A stretch of DNA of 52,210 nucleotides, from assembly GCA_027069135.1 (NCBI GenBank), contig JALXFE010000325.1, positions 1 to 52,210 of the forward strand, read 5' to 3'. Numbering within the stretch: the stretch's first letter is position 1; each line of letters opens with the position of its first letter. The DNA is from Thermoanaerobaculia bacterium (GTDB taxonomy: Bacteria > Acidobacteriota > Thermoanaerobaculia > Multivoradales > JAHZIX01). The notes beneath the pieces were generated by a model. That model ran no database searches, was not told where the DNA came from, and was given only the letters and a program-made list of their open reading frames with translations. The position numbers and the translations under genes were made by a program. This document shows positions 25,809 through 34,359 of this stretch, one piece after another.

Positions 25809-27236
25809 ATGATCCACGCCTTCATCAACTCCGGCTCGAAGTGGCGACCGCAGATTTGCCTGGCCTTGTGGCTTGTTGCGCAACTGGGGGCGACAGCCTG
25901 TCTTAATCCTCGGGTGAACGAGTCGAAGCCCGAGGGGCCGAGGCATGTCGTGTTCATCACCGCCCAAGGCCTTCGTCCGGATGCGCTTTCGCTCTCGGGG
26001 CCCTCCGGAACTCGTCTCACGCCGCACCTCGATGCTTTGTTTGCGAGCGCGAGCGCCTCCGGCTCGGCCATCTCCCCGTCGCCGGATACGGCGCCGGCTC
26101 TGGCTTCGGCGGTCACGGGGCTACCTCCTTGGCAACATCAGGTCCTTCATCGCGAGAGCCCTCCTCCGGCGGGCCACCTCTATACCCTGGCGGAGAGTTT
26201 TCGAGATCGTGGGTTCGCGACGACCGCCATCTCGAGCGGCAGGCTTCTGCGCCGGAACCCCGGATATCTCCAGGGGTTCCAGAAGGTCCTCGGGCTCCAG
26301 AAGGAAGCGCAAGTCCGCAGCTACCTGGCGGGGATTTCCCAGGATCCGACCTTTACATGGATTCATTTCTCCCAACCCCAGCCACCCTATTTTCGGAACA
26401 GATCGGATCGCAATCCCCGCCGCCGCCGGGCGCTTCTAGCAGAGATGGAACGCTACCGGAATCCCGCCATCGCCCTGCCGGCAGCCCAAAGGGATCGGTT
26501 TTGGCGAGGGTATCTGCGCAACGTCTCTTGGTTGGACCAAGAGCTCGGCTCCCTCCTCGATGCCTTTCGATCGAGCGGCCAATGGGACAAAACCCTGGTG
26601 GTCTTTGTCTCCTTGTTTGGGGAAGAGTTTGGCGAGCACGGTCAGCTGGGCCATTCGAACAACCTGGGCCGAGCCGTCCTCGAAGTGCCCTGGGCTCTGA
26701 AGCTCCCGGCATCGATGGACCCGGGCTCGCTCCAGGTGCCGGGCCGACCCGCCGTCGGGCGTCTGATCTCGACCATGCTGGCGGCCACGGGGCAGCCGCC
26801 CCCGCCAGCCCTGGCCCGTCCCCTCTTTGAAGAAGGGGATGACGGCGCTCTCTCGGAGCTCTACCTCGGCAACGGTGTCAACCGCTTCTCCCTGATGCAG
26901 GGTGATCTGCAATGGGTTCGTACCGTTCGTTTCGCCCGTCCGGAGCGCGGGTACTACCTCGCCCGCCGACAGCTTCTGGGAGATCCACGGGTCGGAGGGG
27001 ATAAGGTTGAGGCGGAGGATGTTTTTCAGCGCTTGGAAGAGGCCTTTGAGAGCTCTCAACCCTTTTCCGGACCGGGAACTGCTGTCGAGACGGAGCTTTA
27101 CCGCTGGAATGACGCGGGGGCAAGCCCCATCGACGATCCGCCGAGGGAGGCGCGACGGAGCGCGGCCCTGGCGAAACGTTGGGGATCATCCCTGGACTCC
27201 GAGAGGTCGCCTGCGGAAGAACGGCGCTTCCGGTAG
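25809..27236 (+). CDS. Sulfatase/alkaline-phosphatase-fold lipoprotein-like protein with degenerate active site
   Basis: A 475-residue protein with an N-terminal signal or lipobox (LVAQLGATACLN). The sulfatase fold is seen in VVFITAQGLRPDALSLSGPS, TAPALASAVTGLPPWQHQVL, SFRDRGFATTAISSG and the late GEHGQLGHSNNLGRAVLEVP. Two catalytic features are missing: the metal-binding Asp of the first strand is Gln (ITAQGLR), and the C/S-x-P-x-R nucleophile motif reads T-A-P-A-L. A Thr nucleophile would fit phosphoethanolamine-transferase-like relatives, but the lost metal ligand argues for a pseudo-enzyme. It lies 14 bp after the GAF-like gene. Confidence 0.75.
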   Translation: MIHAFINSGSKWRPQICLALWLVAQLGATACLNPRVNESKPEGPRHVVFITAQGLRPDALSLSGPSGTRLTPHLDALFASASASGSAISPSPDTAPALASAVTGLPPWQHQVLHRESPPPAGHLYTLAESFRDRGFATTAISSGRLLRRNPGYLQGFQKVLGLQKEAQVRSYLAGISQDPTFTWIHFSQPQPPYFRNRSDRNPRRRRALLAEMERYRNPAIALPAAQRDRFWRGYLRNVSWLDQELGSLLDAFRSSGQWDKTLVVFVSLFGEEFGEHGQLGHSNNLGRAVLEVPWALKLPASMDPGSLQVPGRPAVGRLISTMLAATGQPPPPALARPLFEEGDDGALSELYLGNGVNRFSLMQGDLQWVRTVRFARPERGYYLARRQLLGDPRVGGDKVEAEDVFQRLEEAFESSQPFSGPGTAVETELYRWNDAGASPIDDPPREARRSAALAKRWGSSLDSERSPAEERRFR

Positions 27237-27249
27237 CTCAAAGGCGACC

Positions 27250-28827
27250 ATGGCAAGAAGAAAAACAAACCCCGGAAGCCAAGATTGGCGAGCTCACCGG
27301 GCTCTGGAGCGCCCCGTAGCCCCGCTGCCGGAGCACGGGGAGTTCCGCCTGGCACTAGCCTACGCGAACACCTACCACATCGGCATGTCGAGTCTCGGAT
27401 TCCAGCGGGTTCACGAGCTCATCTGCCGGCGTCCCGGTTGGGTGAGCGAGCGGTTTTTCAGCGACGGTTCTGGCCGACTCCTTTCCGTCGAAACGGGAAC
27501 CGGTCTGGACGAGTTTGGCTGCATCGCTTTCTCCGTCTCCTTCGAGGAGGATTACACCAACCTTCTGCGGATGCTCGACCGGGCCGGGATCCCGTTACGG
27601 CGGGAGGCCCGAGGTTCCGGGGATCCGGTGATCGTGATGGGCGGATCCTGCGCCAGCATCAACCCGCTGCCGATGGCGTCCTTTGTCGACGTCTTTGCGC
27701 TGGGAGCGGCCGAGAATATCTTGCCCCCCCTGCTCCGAGCCTTGGAAGAAGAGACAGACCGGGGCGCAGTCCTCGAGCGCCTTTCGACAGAGGCGGGCTT
27801 CTTCGTCCCTCGCTACCACTGCGCCGAGGACCACACGGGTCTCGGGAAGCTCCGCAAGCTGGAGCTGTCGGCAGAGCAGATGCGTCACCCGGGCGCCTTG
27901 CCCACGACCAGCATCGTCACGCCGAATACCGAGTTCGCCGACAAATTCCTGATCGAGATGTCCCGGGGCTGTCCGGAAAAATGCCGCTACTGCTGGGCGA
28001 CTTTCGGGATGGGTAAGTTCCGCTGGCACCCGACGGAATACATCATGGAAGCCCTCGAAAGGGCCCGCGCGGTGACCGACCAGGTGGGTTTCGTGGCGAC
28101 AGCGGTCGGAGATCATCCCCAAGTGGAGGAGATTCTGCGTCGCTCCGTGGACCTGGGGCTTCGAGCCTCCGTCTCGTCGATTCGGATTCCCGCCGTGACC
28201 GAAGGGGTCCTCGAGGCCGTACAGGAATCCGGAGGCCGCTCCATCACCCTCGCGCCGGAAACCGGCACCGACTCCCTGCGCGCCAAAATGGGAAAGCCCA
28301 TCCGAAACGAACTGCTTCTGGAGAAAATTCGCCTCATCTTTCGCCAGGGTCTGACCCACCTGAAGCTTTACTTCATCGTCGGCCTACCGGACGAAACCGA
28401 CGACGACGTGTACGCCATCGCAGACCTTGCGGCCAAGGCTCGCGACATCATGCTGGAGGAGCTGGCCCGCCCTCGCGGCATCATCGGCCACATCCAGGTG
28501 GGCGCCAGCGTTTTGGTTCCCAAGCCCTACACCCCGTGGCAGCGTCTGCCGATGGCAGACCCGCGGACCGTCAAGCGGCGCCTCTCGATTCTGAAGCGGG
28601 AGATCGGCCGTCTCCCCAACGCCTCTTTGTCCACCGGCTCTATCCGGCAGGCGATCTGGCAGACCTATATCAGCCGAGCCGGAGTGGACGCCGCCGAAGC
28701 CATCGAGCGCCATGCGCGAGGGCAGAATCTTTCCTCTTTGCTGCGGGAGCTCCGCGAGCACATCCACCCGGAGGTCTACGAGCCCTTCGAAGGAAGTCTG
28801 CGCTGGCATTTCATGGCGACGGGGTAG
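27250..28827 (+). CDS. Radical SAM protein with N-terminal B12-binding-like domain
   Basis: A 525-residue protein. The N-terminal 190 residues (LAYANTYHIGMSSLGFQRVH; FGCIAFSVSFEEDYTNLLRM; VIVMGGSCASINPLPMASFV; DVFALGAAENIL) resemble the cobalamin-binding-like fold preceding many radical SAM domains. The iron-sulphur motif CPEKCRYCW (C-x3-C-x2-C) follows, with later ITLAPETGTDSLRAKMGKP and LKLYFIVGLPDETDDD typical of the barrel. It would cleave S-adenosylmethionine to a radical for an unknown modification. The frame is open to 26902 but overlaps the upstream gene; ATG 27250 is 13 bp after that gene's stop. Confidence 0.85.
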   Translation: MARRKTNPGSQDWRAHRALERPVAPLPEHGEFRLALAYANTYHIGMSSLGFQRVHELICRRPGWVSERFFSDGSGRLLSVETGTGLDEFGCIAFSVSFEEDYTNLLRMLDRAGIPLRREARGSGDPVIVMGGSCASINPLPMASFVDVFALGAAENILPPLLRALEEETDRGAVLERLSTEAGFFVPRYHCAEDHTGLGKLRKLELSAEQMRHPGALPTTSIVTPNTEFADKFLIEMSRGCPEKCRYCWATFGMGKFRWHPTEYIMEALERARAVTDQVGFVATAVGDHPQVEEILRRSVDLGLRASVSSIRIPAVTEGVLEAVQESGGRSITLAPETGTDSLRAKMGKPIRNELLLEKIRLIFRQGLTHLKLYFIVGLPDETDDDVYAIADLAAKARDIMLEELARPRGIIGHIQVGASVLVPKPYTPWQRLPMADPRTVKRRLSILKREIGRLPNASLSTGSIRQAIWQTYISRAGVDAAEAIERHARGQNLSSLLRELREHIHPEVYEPFEGSLRWHFMATG

Positions 28828-28845
28828 GGAGCCTCCTTCAAGTTT

Positions 28846-29580
28846 GTGAACCTGCTCCTCCTCCACCCCGACGAGCTGTCCACCGACGGCTCCCCCCTTC
28901 GCCTTGAGGGCCGGCGCTTCGACCATGTCCGACAGGTCCTGCGATCCGCTCCCGGGGACCTCCTCCGGGTCGGTGTCCTCGGCGGAAAGCTTGGTCAGGG
29001 TCGCCTCATCACGCTTGGGGATGACTTCTTAGATCTTCTCCTCGACCCCTCGAGGGATCCGGCCACCGGTCTCGATCAGGAGTCGCCGCTGGTGTTGCCC
29101 TGGACCCTCATCCTCGCCCTTCCCCGGCCCAAAGTGCTGCGCCGCCTGATCAGCGCCATCGCTACTTTGGGAATCGCGCGGATCTACCTCCTTCACACCT
29201 ACAAGGTGGACAAGGCCTACTGGCAAAGTCCCTTGCTCTCGAAGGAATCCCTCCACCAGGCACTTCTCCTGGGCCTCGAGCAGGCCGGCGCGACCCGTCT
29301 ACCGGAGCTCCATTTGCGCAACCGTTTCAAGCCGTTTGCAGAGGACGAGCTCCCCGGTCTCGCCGCCGACACCACCGCCCTCGTCCTCCATCCGGGCTCC
29401 TCTACCCCCTGTCCCCGGGCTGTCGAGGGGCCCTTGATTGTCGCCATCGGCCCGGAAGGTGGATTCCTGCCCTACGAGATCGGCAAGCTCGAAGAAGCCG
29501 GCCTAGAAGCCGTCAGCCTAGGTGAACGTATCCTGCGTGTCGAAACCGTCGTCCCCTGGGCCCTCGGGCGTTTGATGTGA
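28846..29580 (+). CDS. rsmE: 16S rRNA (uracil(1498)-N3)-methyltransferase
   Basis: A 244-residue SPOUT-fold methyltransferase that modifies U1498 of 16S rRNA. The C-terminal knot motif LIVAIGPEGGFLPYEIGKLE followed by VSLGERILRVETVVPWAL is diagnostic; the N-terminal PUA-like part shows RRFDHVRQVLRSAPGDLLRV. It starts at a GTG (28846), 18 bp after the radical SAM gene, and is probably the last gene of that operon. Confidence 0.92.
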   Translation: MNLLLLHPDELSTDGSPLRLEGRRFDHVRQVLRSAPGDLLRVGVLGGKLGQGRLITLGDDFLDLLLDPSRDPATGLDQESPLVLPWTLILALPRPKVLRRLISAIATLGIARIYLLHTYKVDKAYWQSPLLSKESLHQALLLGLEQAGATRLPELHLRNRFKPFAEDELPGLAADTTALVLHPGSSTPCPRAVEGPLIVAIGPEGGFLPYEIGKLEEAGLEAVSLGERILRVETVVPWALGRLM

Positions 29581-29630
29581 GCTTCGGTCAAGCTCGGCGG
29601 GGTCAGCGAGATTCGAGTCGGGGGCCGTGA

Positions 29631-30671
29631 TCAGGCTTGGATCAGTCGCCGGATGTACCAGCGCAGGACCCGGTGTGGAAGGACCGAAAGGGTCAGGGTC
29701 GGCTCGAGGCTAGAGGCGGGCGGTGTGGTCCAAGGGCCAGGGACGACGGCGCGATCCTGGCCCTTTAAGAGAATGCTTTCCAGGTCGTCGAAGCCGTCTT
29801 GGCCGGAGCAGAGCACCCGTTGGCCGGCAGCTCCGAGGAAGAGCAACCGCAAGGGCCGGGTTGCCACCGCAGGGTTTTCTTCCAGAGGAGTGAGGCTGAC
29901 CTCGCAGGAGTGCCCGGAAAGCACTCGCTCCATCCAGGGTCTGGCGTCGTAGCTGAAGCGCAGACCATCGGAGGCTTCGACGGCGAGACCGCAGGACAGG
30001 AGCTCCTCGACCTGGTCGCGAGGTTCTCCCTCGACTTCCGGAAGATGGGCCAGGACCTCCAAGGCCAGATCCCTAGGAATCGCCTGGTCGAAAGCGCGTT
30101 CCGCCCCGCACCAGAGTCCTTCGATGGTCTCGAGGGCCGAAAAGGGAAGCTCCAATCGATCTCCCGTAACCGAGGACTCCTCGCCGGCTAACTGGTCTTC
30201 AAGAGTGTCGCAGAGAAGGCTCCGCTCCATGGGGGTGCCGAGGTGAAGGCCTGCATCGTCAATAAAGGCGGGTACCGCGAGCTCGCCACTCAGAAAGAGG
30301 GGGAGCACAGAGGGTTCTCCCTCTGGGGTATACCGGGCTACCACCAGGCGAGCCTGGGGTCGGGCCATCGCCTTTAGGGAAAGGAGAAGGTAGGCACCCA
30401 TCTCGGAGGAGGGCTCGTAGGGTGCTCCGCGAAGAAGACCTTTTTCTTCGAGCCGGGCACAGACAGCGCGAGTATCGTCGGGTGGCCCGGGGTGGCCGTG
30501 GAGCAACGTGGTGATGGGGCTTGCGGGGGAGGGGCTGATGGCCTCCGATCGGACGAGCTGGGCAAGCTCAGCCGGCGAAAACGTGACAATGGGCCAGGGC
30601 GAATCAGTGTTGTCGTTGGCCGCTCGCGCGCCGGAGACACCTGGGGGGGCCTGAACTGCGGATTCAATCAT
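29631..30671 (-). CDS. Hypothetical protein, 346 residues
   Basis: No family recognised. It is soluble, acidic, without signal peptide or membrane segments. The N-terminal 40 residues are low complexity; the middle has alternating strand and helix (AYLLLSLKAMARPQARLVVA) and the C-terminus ends with a basic helix (LPHRVLRWYIRRLIQA). Its start overlaps the stop of a possible 62-residue upstream frame as ATGA. It is convergent with rsmE at 50 bp. Strong coding character and lack of rival frames support it as a real gene. Confidence 0.6.
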   Translation of the reverse strand: MIESAVQAPPGVSGARAANDNTDSPWPIVTFSPAELAQLVRSEAISPSPASPITTLLHGHPGPPDDTRAVCARLEEKGLLRGAPYEPSSEMGAYLLLSLKAMARPQARLVVARYTPEGEPSVLPLFLSGELAVPAFIDDAGLHLGTPMERSLLCDTLEDQLAGEESSVTGDRLELPFSALETIEGLWCGAERAFDQAIPRDLALEVLAHLPEVEGEPRDQVEELLSCGLAVEASDGLRFSYDARPWMERVLSGHSCEVSLTPLEENPAVATRPLRLLFLGAAGQRVLCSGQDGFDDLESILLKGQDRAVVPGPWTTPPASSLEPTLTLSVLPHRVLRWYIRRLIQA

Positions 30672-30856
30672 CGGGCTACTCCCTTCCTCCTCGATTCCTC
30701 AATGACAAAAAAATCTCGACTTTCAGCCCGATCCATATCCGGGAACAAGCGGTCCTGGCGAGCAAGGTGTCGATATTCCTTCGCAAGGACTCTGCCAGCT
30801 TCCCGATGAAGTCGTAAACCATTGAAAAAAAAGGACCAACGAAGATCCGCTGCCAC
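30668..30856 (-). CDS. Possible small protein, 62 residues
   Basis: A GTG-initiated short frame whose stop overlaps the start of the 346-residue gene by four bases (ATGA), the spacing of a translationally coupled pair. It is rich in Arg, Phe and charged residues (LRWSFFFNGLRLHREAGRVL; ESRDFFVIEESRRKGVAR). No clear ribosome site and no recognised homology. It may be real or chance. Confidence 0.35.
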   Translation of the reverse strand: MAADLRWSFFFNGLRLHREAGRVLAKEYRHLARQDRLFPDMDRAESRDFFVIEESRRKGVAR

Positions 30857-31114
30857 CCGGAAGGAGAAGGCTCCGCCGCAACCCGGGAAAAAATCCCTCC
30901 CCCACCTAGGCAGTTTTACCGGTTTTTGGAACTGCGAAAAAATGAAGGTAGCGCCATAAGGCGCGAAAATGTTCGCCCGCGGCGCCGCCCATTACGGCGG
31001 AAAGAGTTTGCGATGCTCCCCGATCGAGGCTCGGATACCCCACTTTCATCGTGGATTCGAGGGTAAAGACGTGAGCGTCGTTACTCCTCTCTAGGTAGGT
31101 GTATGAGATGTATG
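30857..31114. other. Intergenic leader region without recognised gene
   Basis: No convincing coding frame. It contains a small hairpin (GCGCC ATAA GGCGC, about 30952-30965) and leads into a strong terminator at 31115-31154. A short RNA or a long 5' leader of the FG-GAP gene could lie here; I matched it to no known riboswitch class. Confidence 0.4.
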
Positions 31115-31154
31115 TCCCGCGGTCGCGGACCCGTGCCGCGGGAATCTTTTTTTT
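31115..31154 (+). terminator. Terminator/attenuator in the leader of the FG-GAP gene
   Basis: TCCCGCGG (31115-31122) pairs perfectly with CCGCGGGA (31136-31143) over a 13-nt loop; after ATC come eight T (31147-31154). The Shine-Dalgarno GAGGGAGG follows directly and the ATG is at 31173. The nearest upstream plus-strand gene ends at 29580, so this most likely attenuates the gene itself or ends a short RNA. Confidence 0.7.
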
Positions 31155-31172
31155 CGAGGGAGGAATTCGAAG

Positions 31173-32993
31173 ATGAGGTACAGGGCGACAGACCGGCGAC
31201 AAGGCTTTTCCCGGGAGTTTTGGCTTGGAGCATCTGCGCTAGTGTACTTCTGGTGCGGTGTGGTGCAGGCCCAACCCATTCCTGCGGCACCGGCAGTAGT
31301 GGCTCCGCCAGTGATCTTTCGCGACGCCTCGGGCATGAGCTTCATCCCGCCCTTCGTTCACAATGGCGCAGTACCTCTGGGGGACGGTCTCGGCGGAGCC
31401 GCGTGGTTCGACTACGACCGGGACGGCCTTCTCGATCTCTATCTGGCCGGTGGCAAGGGGCAGAACAACGCCCTCTACCGTAACAACGGCAACGGCACCT
31501 TCACCGACATGGCGGCGATGGCTCTGGTCCAGAACGGTCTCGGCAACGCGGCGGTGGTGCCGGCGGACCTGGACAACGACGGAGATCAGGATCTCTTCTT
31601 GACCGGCGACGGCGGCTTCACGGGGACTGGAGACACGACTTTCAAGCTCTACCGAAACGACTTCGTACCCGGAGTCACTCCGGTGACCTTCACGGATGTT
31701 ACGTTGACTTCGGGCATCGGCGGGCTCCTGAGCCAAATGGACGCCACCTTCGGCGATATCGACAACGACGGTCTGTTGGACCTCTTCGTCACCGCTTCCG
31801 GGAGCTTCTGTCCCCAAGGGCCCAATCCGCCGATGTGTACTCCGGGCAATCATCCCAATCAGCTGTTCCATAACCAGGGTGGTCTGACCTTCCAGAACAT
31901 CAGCGTCGGTTCCGGGGTCGATACTTCCCTGGGTGGCTGCACGGCCTTCTTCGGCCATTACGACAACGATGCCTTCATCGATCTCTACCTGGGCAATTGC
32001 AACGGCTTGACCCCGGTCAACCCGCCGACCCCTTGGCCCCTCGCGCCGATCCCAGCCCCCAATCAGCTCTTCCGGAATAACGGCAATCTCACCTTTACGG
32101 ACGTCGCTCCCGGCGCCGGCTTTGGAACCTTCGGCCTCTTTATGGGCTTCGCTCCCTCGGATTTCAACAACGACCAGCTGGTGGATATCTTCGCCGCCAA
32201 TCTCGGCCCCAACGGTGGGCCCTTGTCGCCGCAACCCCAGGCCCTCTATCTCAAGACCGGCAACCTGGTCGGTCCGCCGCCGCCGGTGTATGTCGACGTG
32301 GCCGCCCCTCTGGGTTTGGCCGGCCTGGAGTTCGGCTGGGCAGCCACCGCACCGGACTTCGATAACGACGGCTGGGCGGATCTCTACTACACCGGCTCTC
32401 TGCCCCAAGCGGGCATCATCGACAACCCTCCATTGGTCACCGGCGTAGGAAATCCCGGGAGGATGTTCATCAACCGCCTCCCGGCTGTCGCCGCGTTCCA
32501 GGACATCACGAACACATTGCCGGCGACGGCGAATCTGGCGACCCAATTTTCGTCGGGTGTGGCCTCTGCGGATTACGACAACGACGGAGACACAGACCTG
32601 GTGGTGGTGACGGACACCTTCGGCGGCACCGGCGGATCTCCCCTCCTTCTTCGCAACCAGACCAACCTGGGTACCAACCCCCCCAACTCGTTGACCATCT
32701 GTGTACAGGGAGATCCCACCGCCAACAGCAACCGCGATGCGGTCGGTGCCCGAGTGGCCGTTCAGGCGACCATCCGGGGGGCCACGGTCCTCCAGTTTCG
32801 AGAGATCTACGCCGGTTCCGGCTTCCTTTCCCACAACAGTCAATGGCTCACCTTCGGTCTGGACAATGCCACCGCCACGACCCTGATCGCCGTCTGGTGG
32901 CCCAACAACGTCATCGAGGTCTTCCCCAACACCACCGCCAACCAGCAAGTCCGCCTGGTGGAGGGCACCGGCATCATCCAGCCCGGGTGTTGA
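31173..32993 (+). CDS. Secreted FG-GAP/VCBS repeat protein with ASPIC/UnbV domain (CRTAC1 family)
   Basis: A 606-residue secreted protein. After a signal peptide (ASALVYFWCGVVQAQP) come at least five FG-GAP repeats with calcium-loop motifs: WFDYDRDGLLDLYLAG, PADLDNDGDQDLFLTG, FGDIDNDGLLDLFVT, PDFDNDGWADLYYTG and ADYDNDGDTDLVVVT. The C-terminal ASPIC/UnbV domain is seen in RDAVGARVAVQATIRGATVL and REIYAGSGFLSHNSQWLTFG. It is predicted to form a beta-propeller on the cell surface or outside; role unknown. Very frequent in Acidobacteriota. Good GGGAGG ribosome site. Confidence 0.9.
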   Translation: MRYRATDRRQGFSREFWLGASALVYFWCGVVQAQPIPAAPAVVAPPVIFRDASGMSFIPPFVHNGAVPLGDGLGGAAWFDYDRDGLLDLYLAGGKGQNNALYRNNGNGTFTDMAAMALVQNGLGNAAVVPADLDNDGDQDLFLTGDGGFTGTGDTTFKLYRNDFVPGVTPVTFTDVTLTSGIGGLLSQMDATFGDIDNDGLLDLFVTASGSFCPQGPNPPMCTPGNHPNQLFHNQGGLTFQNISVGSGVDTSLGGCTAFFGHYDNDAFIDLYLGNCNGLTPVNPPTPWPLAPIPAPNQLFRNNGNLTFTDVAPGAGFGTFGLFMGFAPSDFNNDQLVDIFAANLGPNGGPLSPQPQALYLKTGNLVGPPPPVYVDVAAPLGLAGLEFGWAATAPDFDNDGWADLYYTGSLPQAGIIDNPPLVTGVGNPGRMFINRLPAVAAFQDITNTLPATANLATQFSSGVASADYDNDGDTDLVVVTDTFGGTGGSPLLLRNQTNLGTNPPNSLTICVQGDPTANSNRDAVGARVAVQATIRGATVLQFREIYAGSGFLSHNSQWLTFGLDNATATTLIAVWWPNNVIEVFPNTTANQQVRLVEGTGIIQPGC

Positions 32994-33123
32994 CCGTCTG
33001 AGATAGCCGCCGTACCCTCGTCCTGCTCCGGAGCGCTTTGCTCCTGGGAGGACGCCCCTTCGGGGATCCGAGGCTGCCTAGGCTCAGCCTGTGGCAAAGT
33101 TCGGGAGTGAGGTAGGAGATTCG

Positions 33124-34275
33124 ATGCTGGAAATCGACACCCTGGATGCCTTGGGCCGCTGGTTGGCGGGCCCCGGGGAGCCGGAGCCCGCCGCGGTCCA
33201 GGACCTCGACCTCCTCGAAAGGTCCGCCTCGCTGCTGGCGGTTCAGCCTCGCGGAAGCATCTTTCTGGGCTGCGCCCTGGCGCCTCCGGTCGCGGCGCAC
33301 CTGGTCGGGAGCGGGGCGATCGTATTGCCGAATATCCCGTCGGTCTCCTTTCGGGTCCATCGATCCCGGCTCTATCCCCCGGAGGTTCTCTTCGACGGTT
33401 TCGACTTAGAGGACCCCGCTGGTTACGACAAGACCCTCGACGCGCGAATCTATCGGGAGTACCGGGACCAGGGTGGGGCCAGTCCCACCTCCATCCTCGT
33501 TACCCTCGCCCGCCGTCTTCACGACCATGCCATTTTCGACGCCCTTGAGGAAGCCATCGAGGGCCGCAAGGTCGTCGCCATCATGGGGGGGCACGGTATG
33601 GAGCGCAGCGATCCGTTCTACGCTCGCGTTGCCCGTATCTCCCGAACTTTGACCCGTCGAGGCTTTCTCATGGTCAGCGGCGGCGGACCCGGAGCCATGG
33701 AGGCCACCCACCTGGGGGCCTACTTCGCTCCCCGGGAAGACGGCGACTTGATCACCGCACTAGACATGCTGAGCCAGCGGCCAGCAGGTGCTGCCGAGGG
33801 CAAAGAGTACGCGGATGCAGACTGGCTCCACCGGGCCTGGCGAGTGCTGGAGCGTTTTCCCATTCCCGAAGGGCGCCGTCCGTCGGCCGAAAGCATCGGT
33901 ATTCCCACCTGGCTTTACGGTCACGAGCCGCCGAGCCCCTTCGCGACCCGCATCGCCAAATATTTCGCCAACGCCGTTCGCGAGGAAGGCCTCCTGGCGA
34001 TTGCCAAGCACGGGGTCATCTTCGCTCCCGGAAGTGCCGGCACCACCCAGGAAATCTTCCAGGACGTCACCCAGAATCACTACGCCACCACCGGCTTCAT
34101 CTCCCCCATGATCCTCGTCGGTACCGCCTATTGGACCCAAACCCGCCCCGTCTGGCCCCTGCTCCAAAGCGTTGCCGAGGGCCAGAGGTTCGGCGAGCTT
34201 CTCGCTCTGACCGATGACGAAGATGAGATCCTGGCGCGTATTGAGGCCTACGATCCGGAGGCTTACCGGGGATAA
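33124..34275 (+). CDS. LOG-like Rossmann-fold nucleotide-binding protein
   Basis: A 383-residue cytosolic protein. The C-terminal two thirds show the LOG/lysine-decarboxylase-like fold: VVAIMGGHGMERSDPFYARV, LMVSGGGPGAMEATHLGAYF and a PGSAGTTQEIFQD block in the place of the family's PGGxGTxxE. The N-terminal 130 residues are not recognised. LOG proteins hydrolyse nucleoside monophosphates to free base and ribose phosphate; PpnN is a longer relative. The altered PGG and the extra domain make the substrate uncertain. ATG 33124 was chosen because GTAGGAG precedes it; a GTG at 33091 is less likely. Confidence 0.75.
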   Translation: MLEIDTLDALGRWLAGPGEPEPAAVQDLDLLERSASLLAVQPRGSIFLGCALAPPVAAHLVGSGAIVLPNIPSVSFRVHRSRLYPPEVLFDGFDLEDPAGYDKTLDARIYREYRDQGGASPTSILVTLARRLHDHAIFDALEEAIEGRKVVAIMGGHGMERSDPFYARVARISRTLTRRGFLMVSGGGPGAMEATHLGAYFAPREDGDLITALDMLSQRPAGAAEGKEYADADWLHRAWRVLERFPIPEGRRPSAESIGIPTWLYGHEPPSPFATRIAKYFANAVREEGLLAIAKHGVIFAPGSAGTTQEIFQDVTQNHYATTGFISPMILVGTAYWTQTRPVWPLLQSVAEGQRFGELLALTDDEDEILARIEAYDPEAYRG

Positions 34276-34359
34276 GGCGCTGATCCGGGGGGAGAATTTG
34301 GGGAAATTGGGGTATTTCTGGATGGGGCAGCCGAATATTGGAGAGAATCCGGGGCCGCG

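Noticed and set aside
30857-31172. Possible known riboswitch in the FG-GAP leader
   Set aside because: No core of a class I know (GEMM, cobalamin, SAM, TPP, T-box) could be read from the sequence.
31239-32948. 569-codon minus-strand frame opposite the FG-GAP gene
   Set aside because: It mirrors the repetitive Asp/Asn/Gly codons of the FG-GAP repeats; composition is Val/Glu/Gly-rich without domains or ribosome site.
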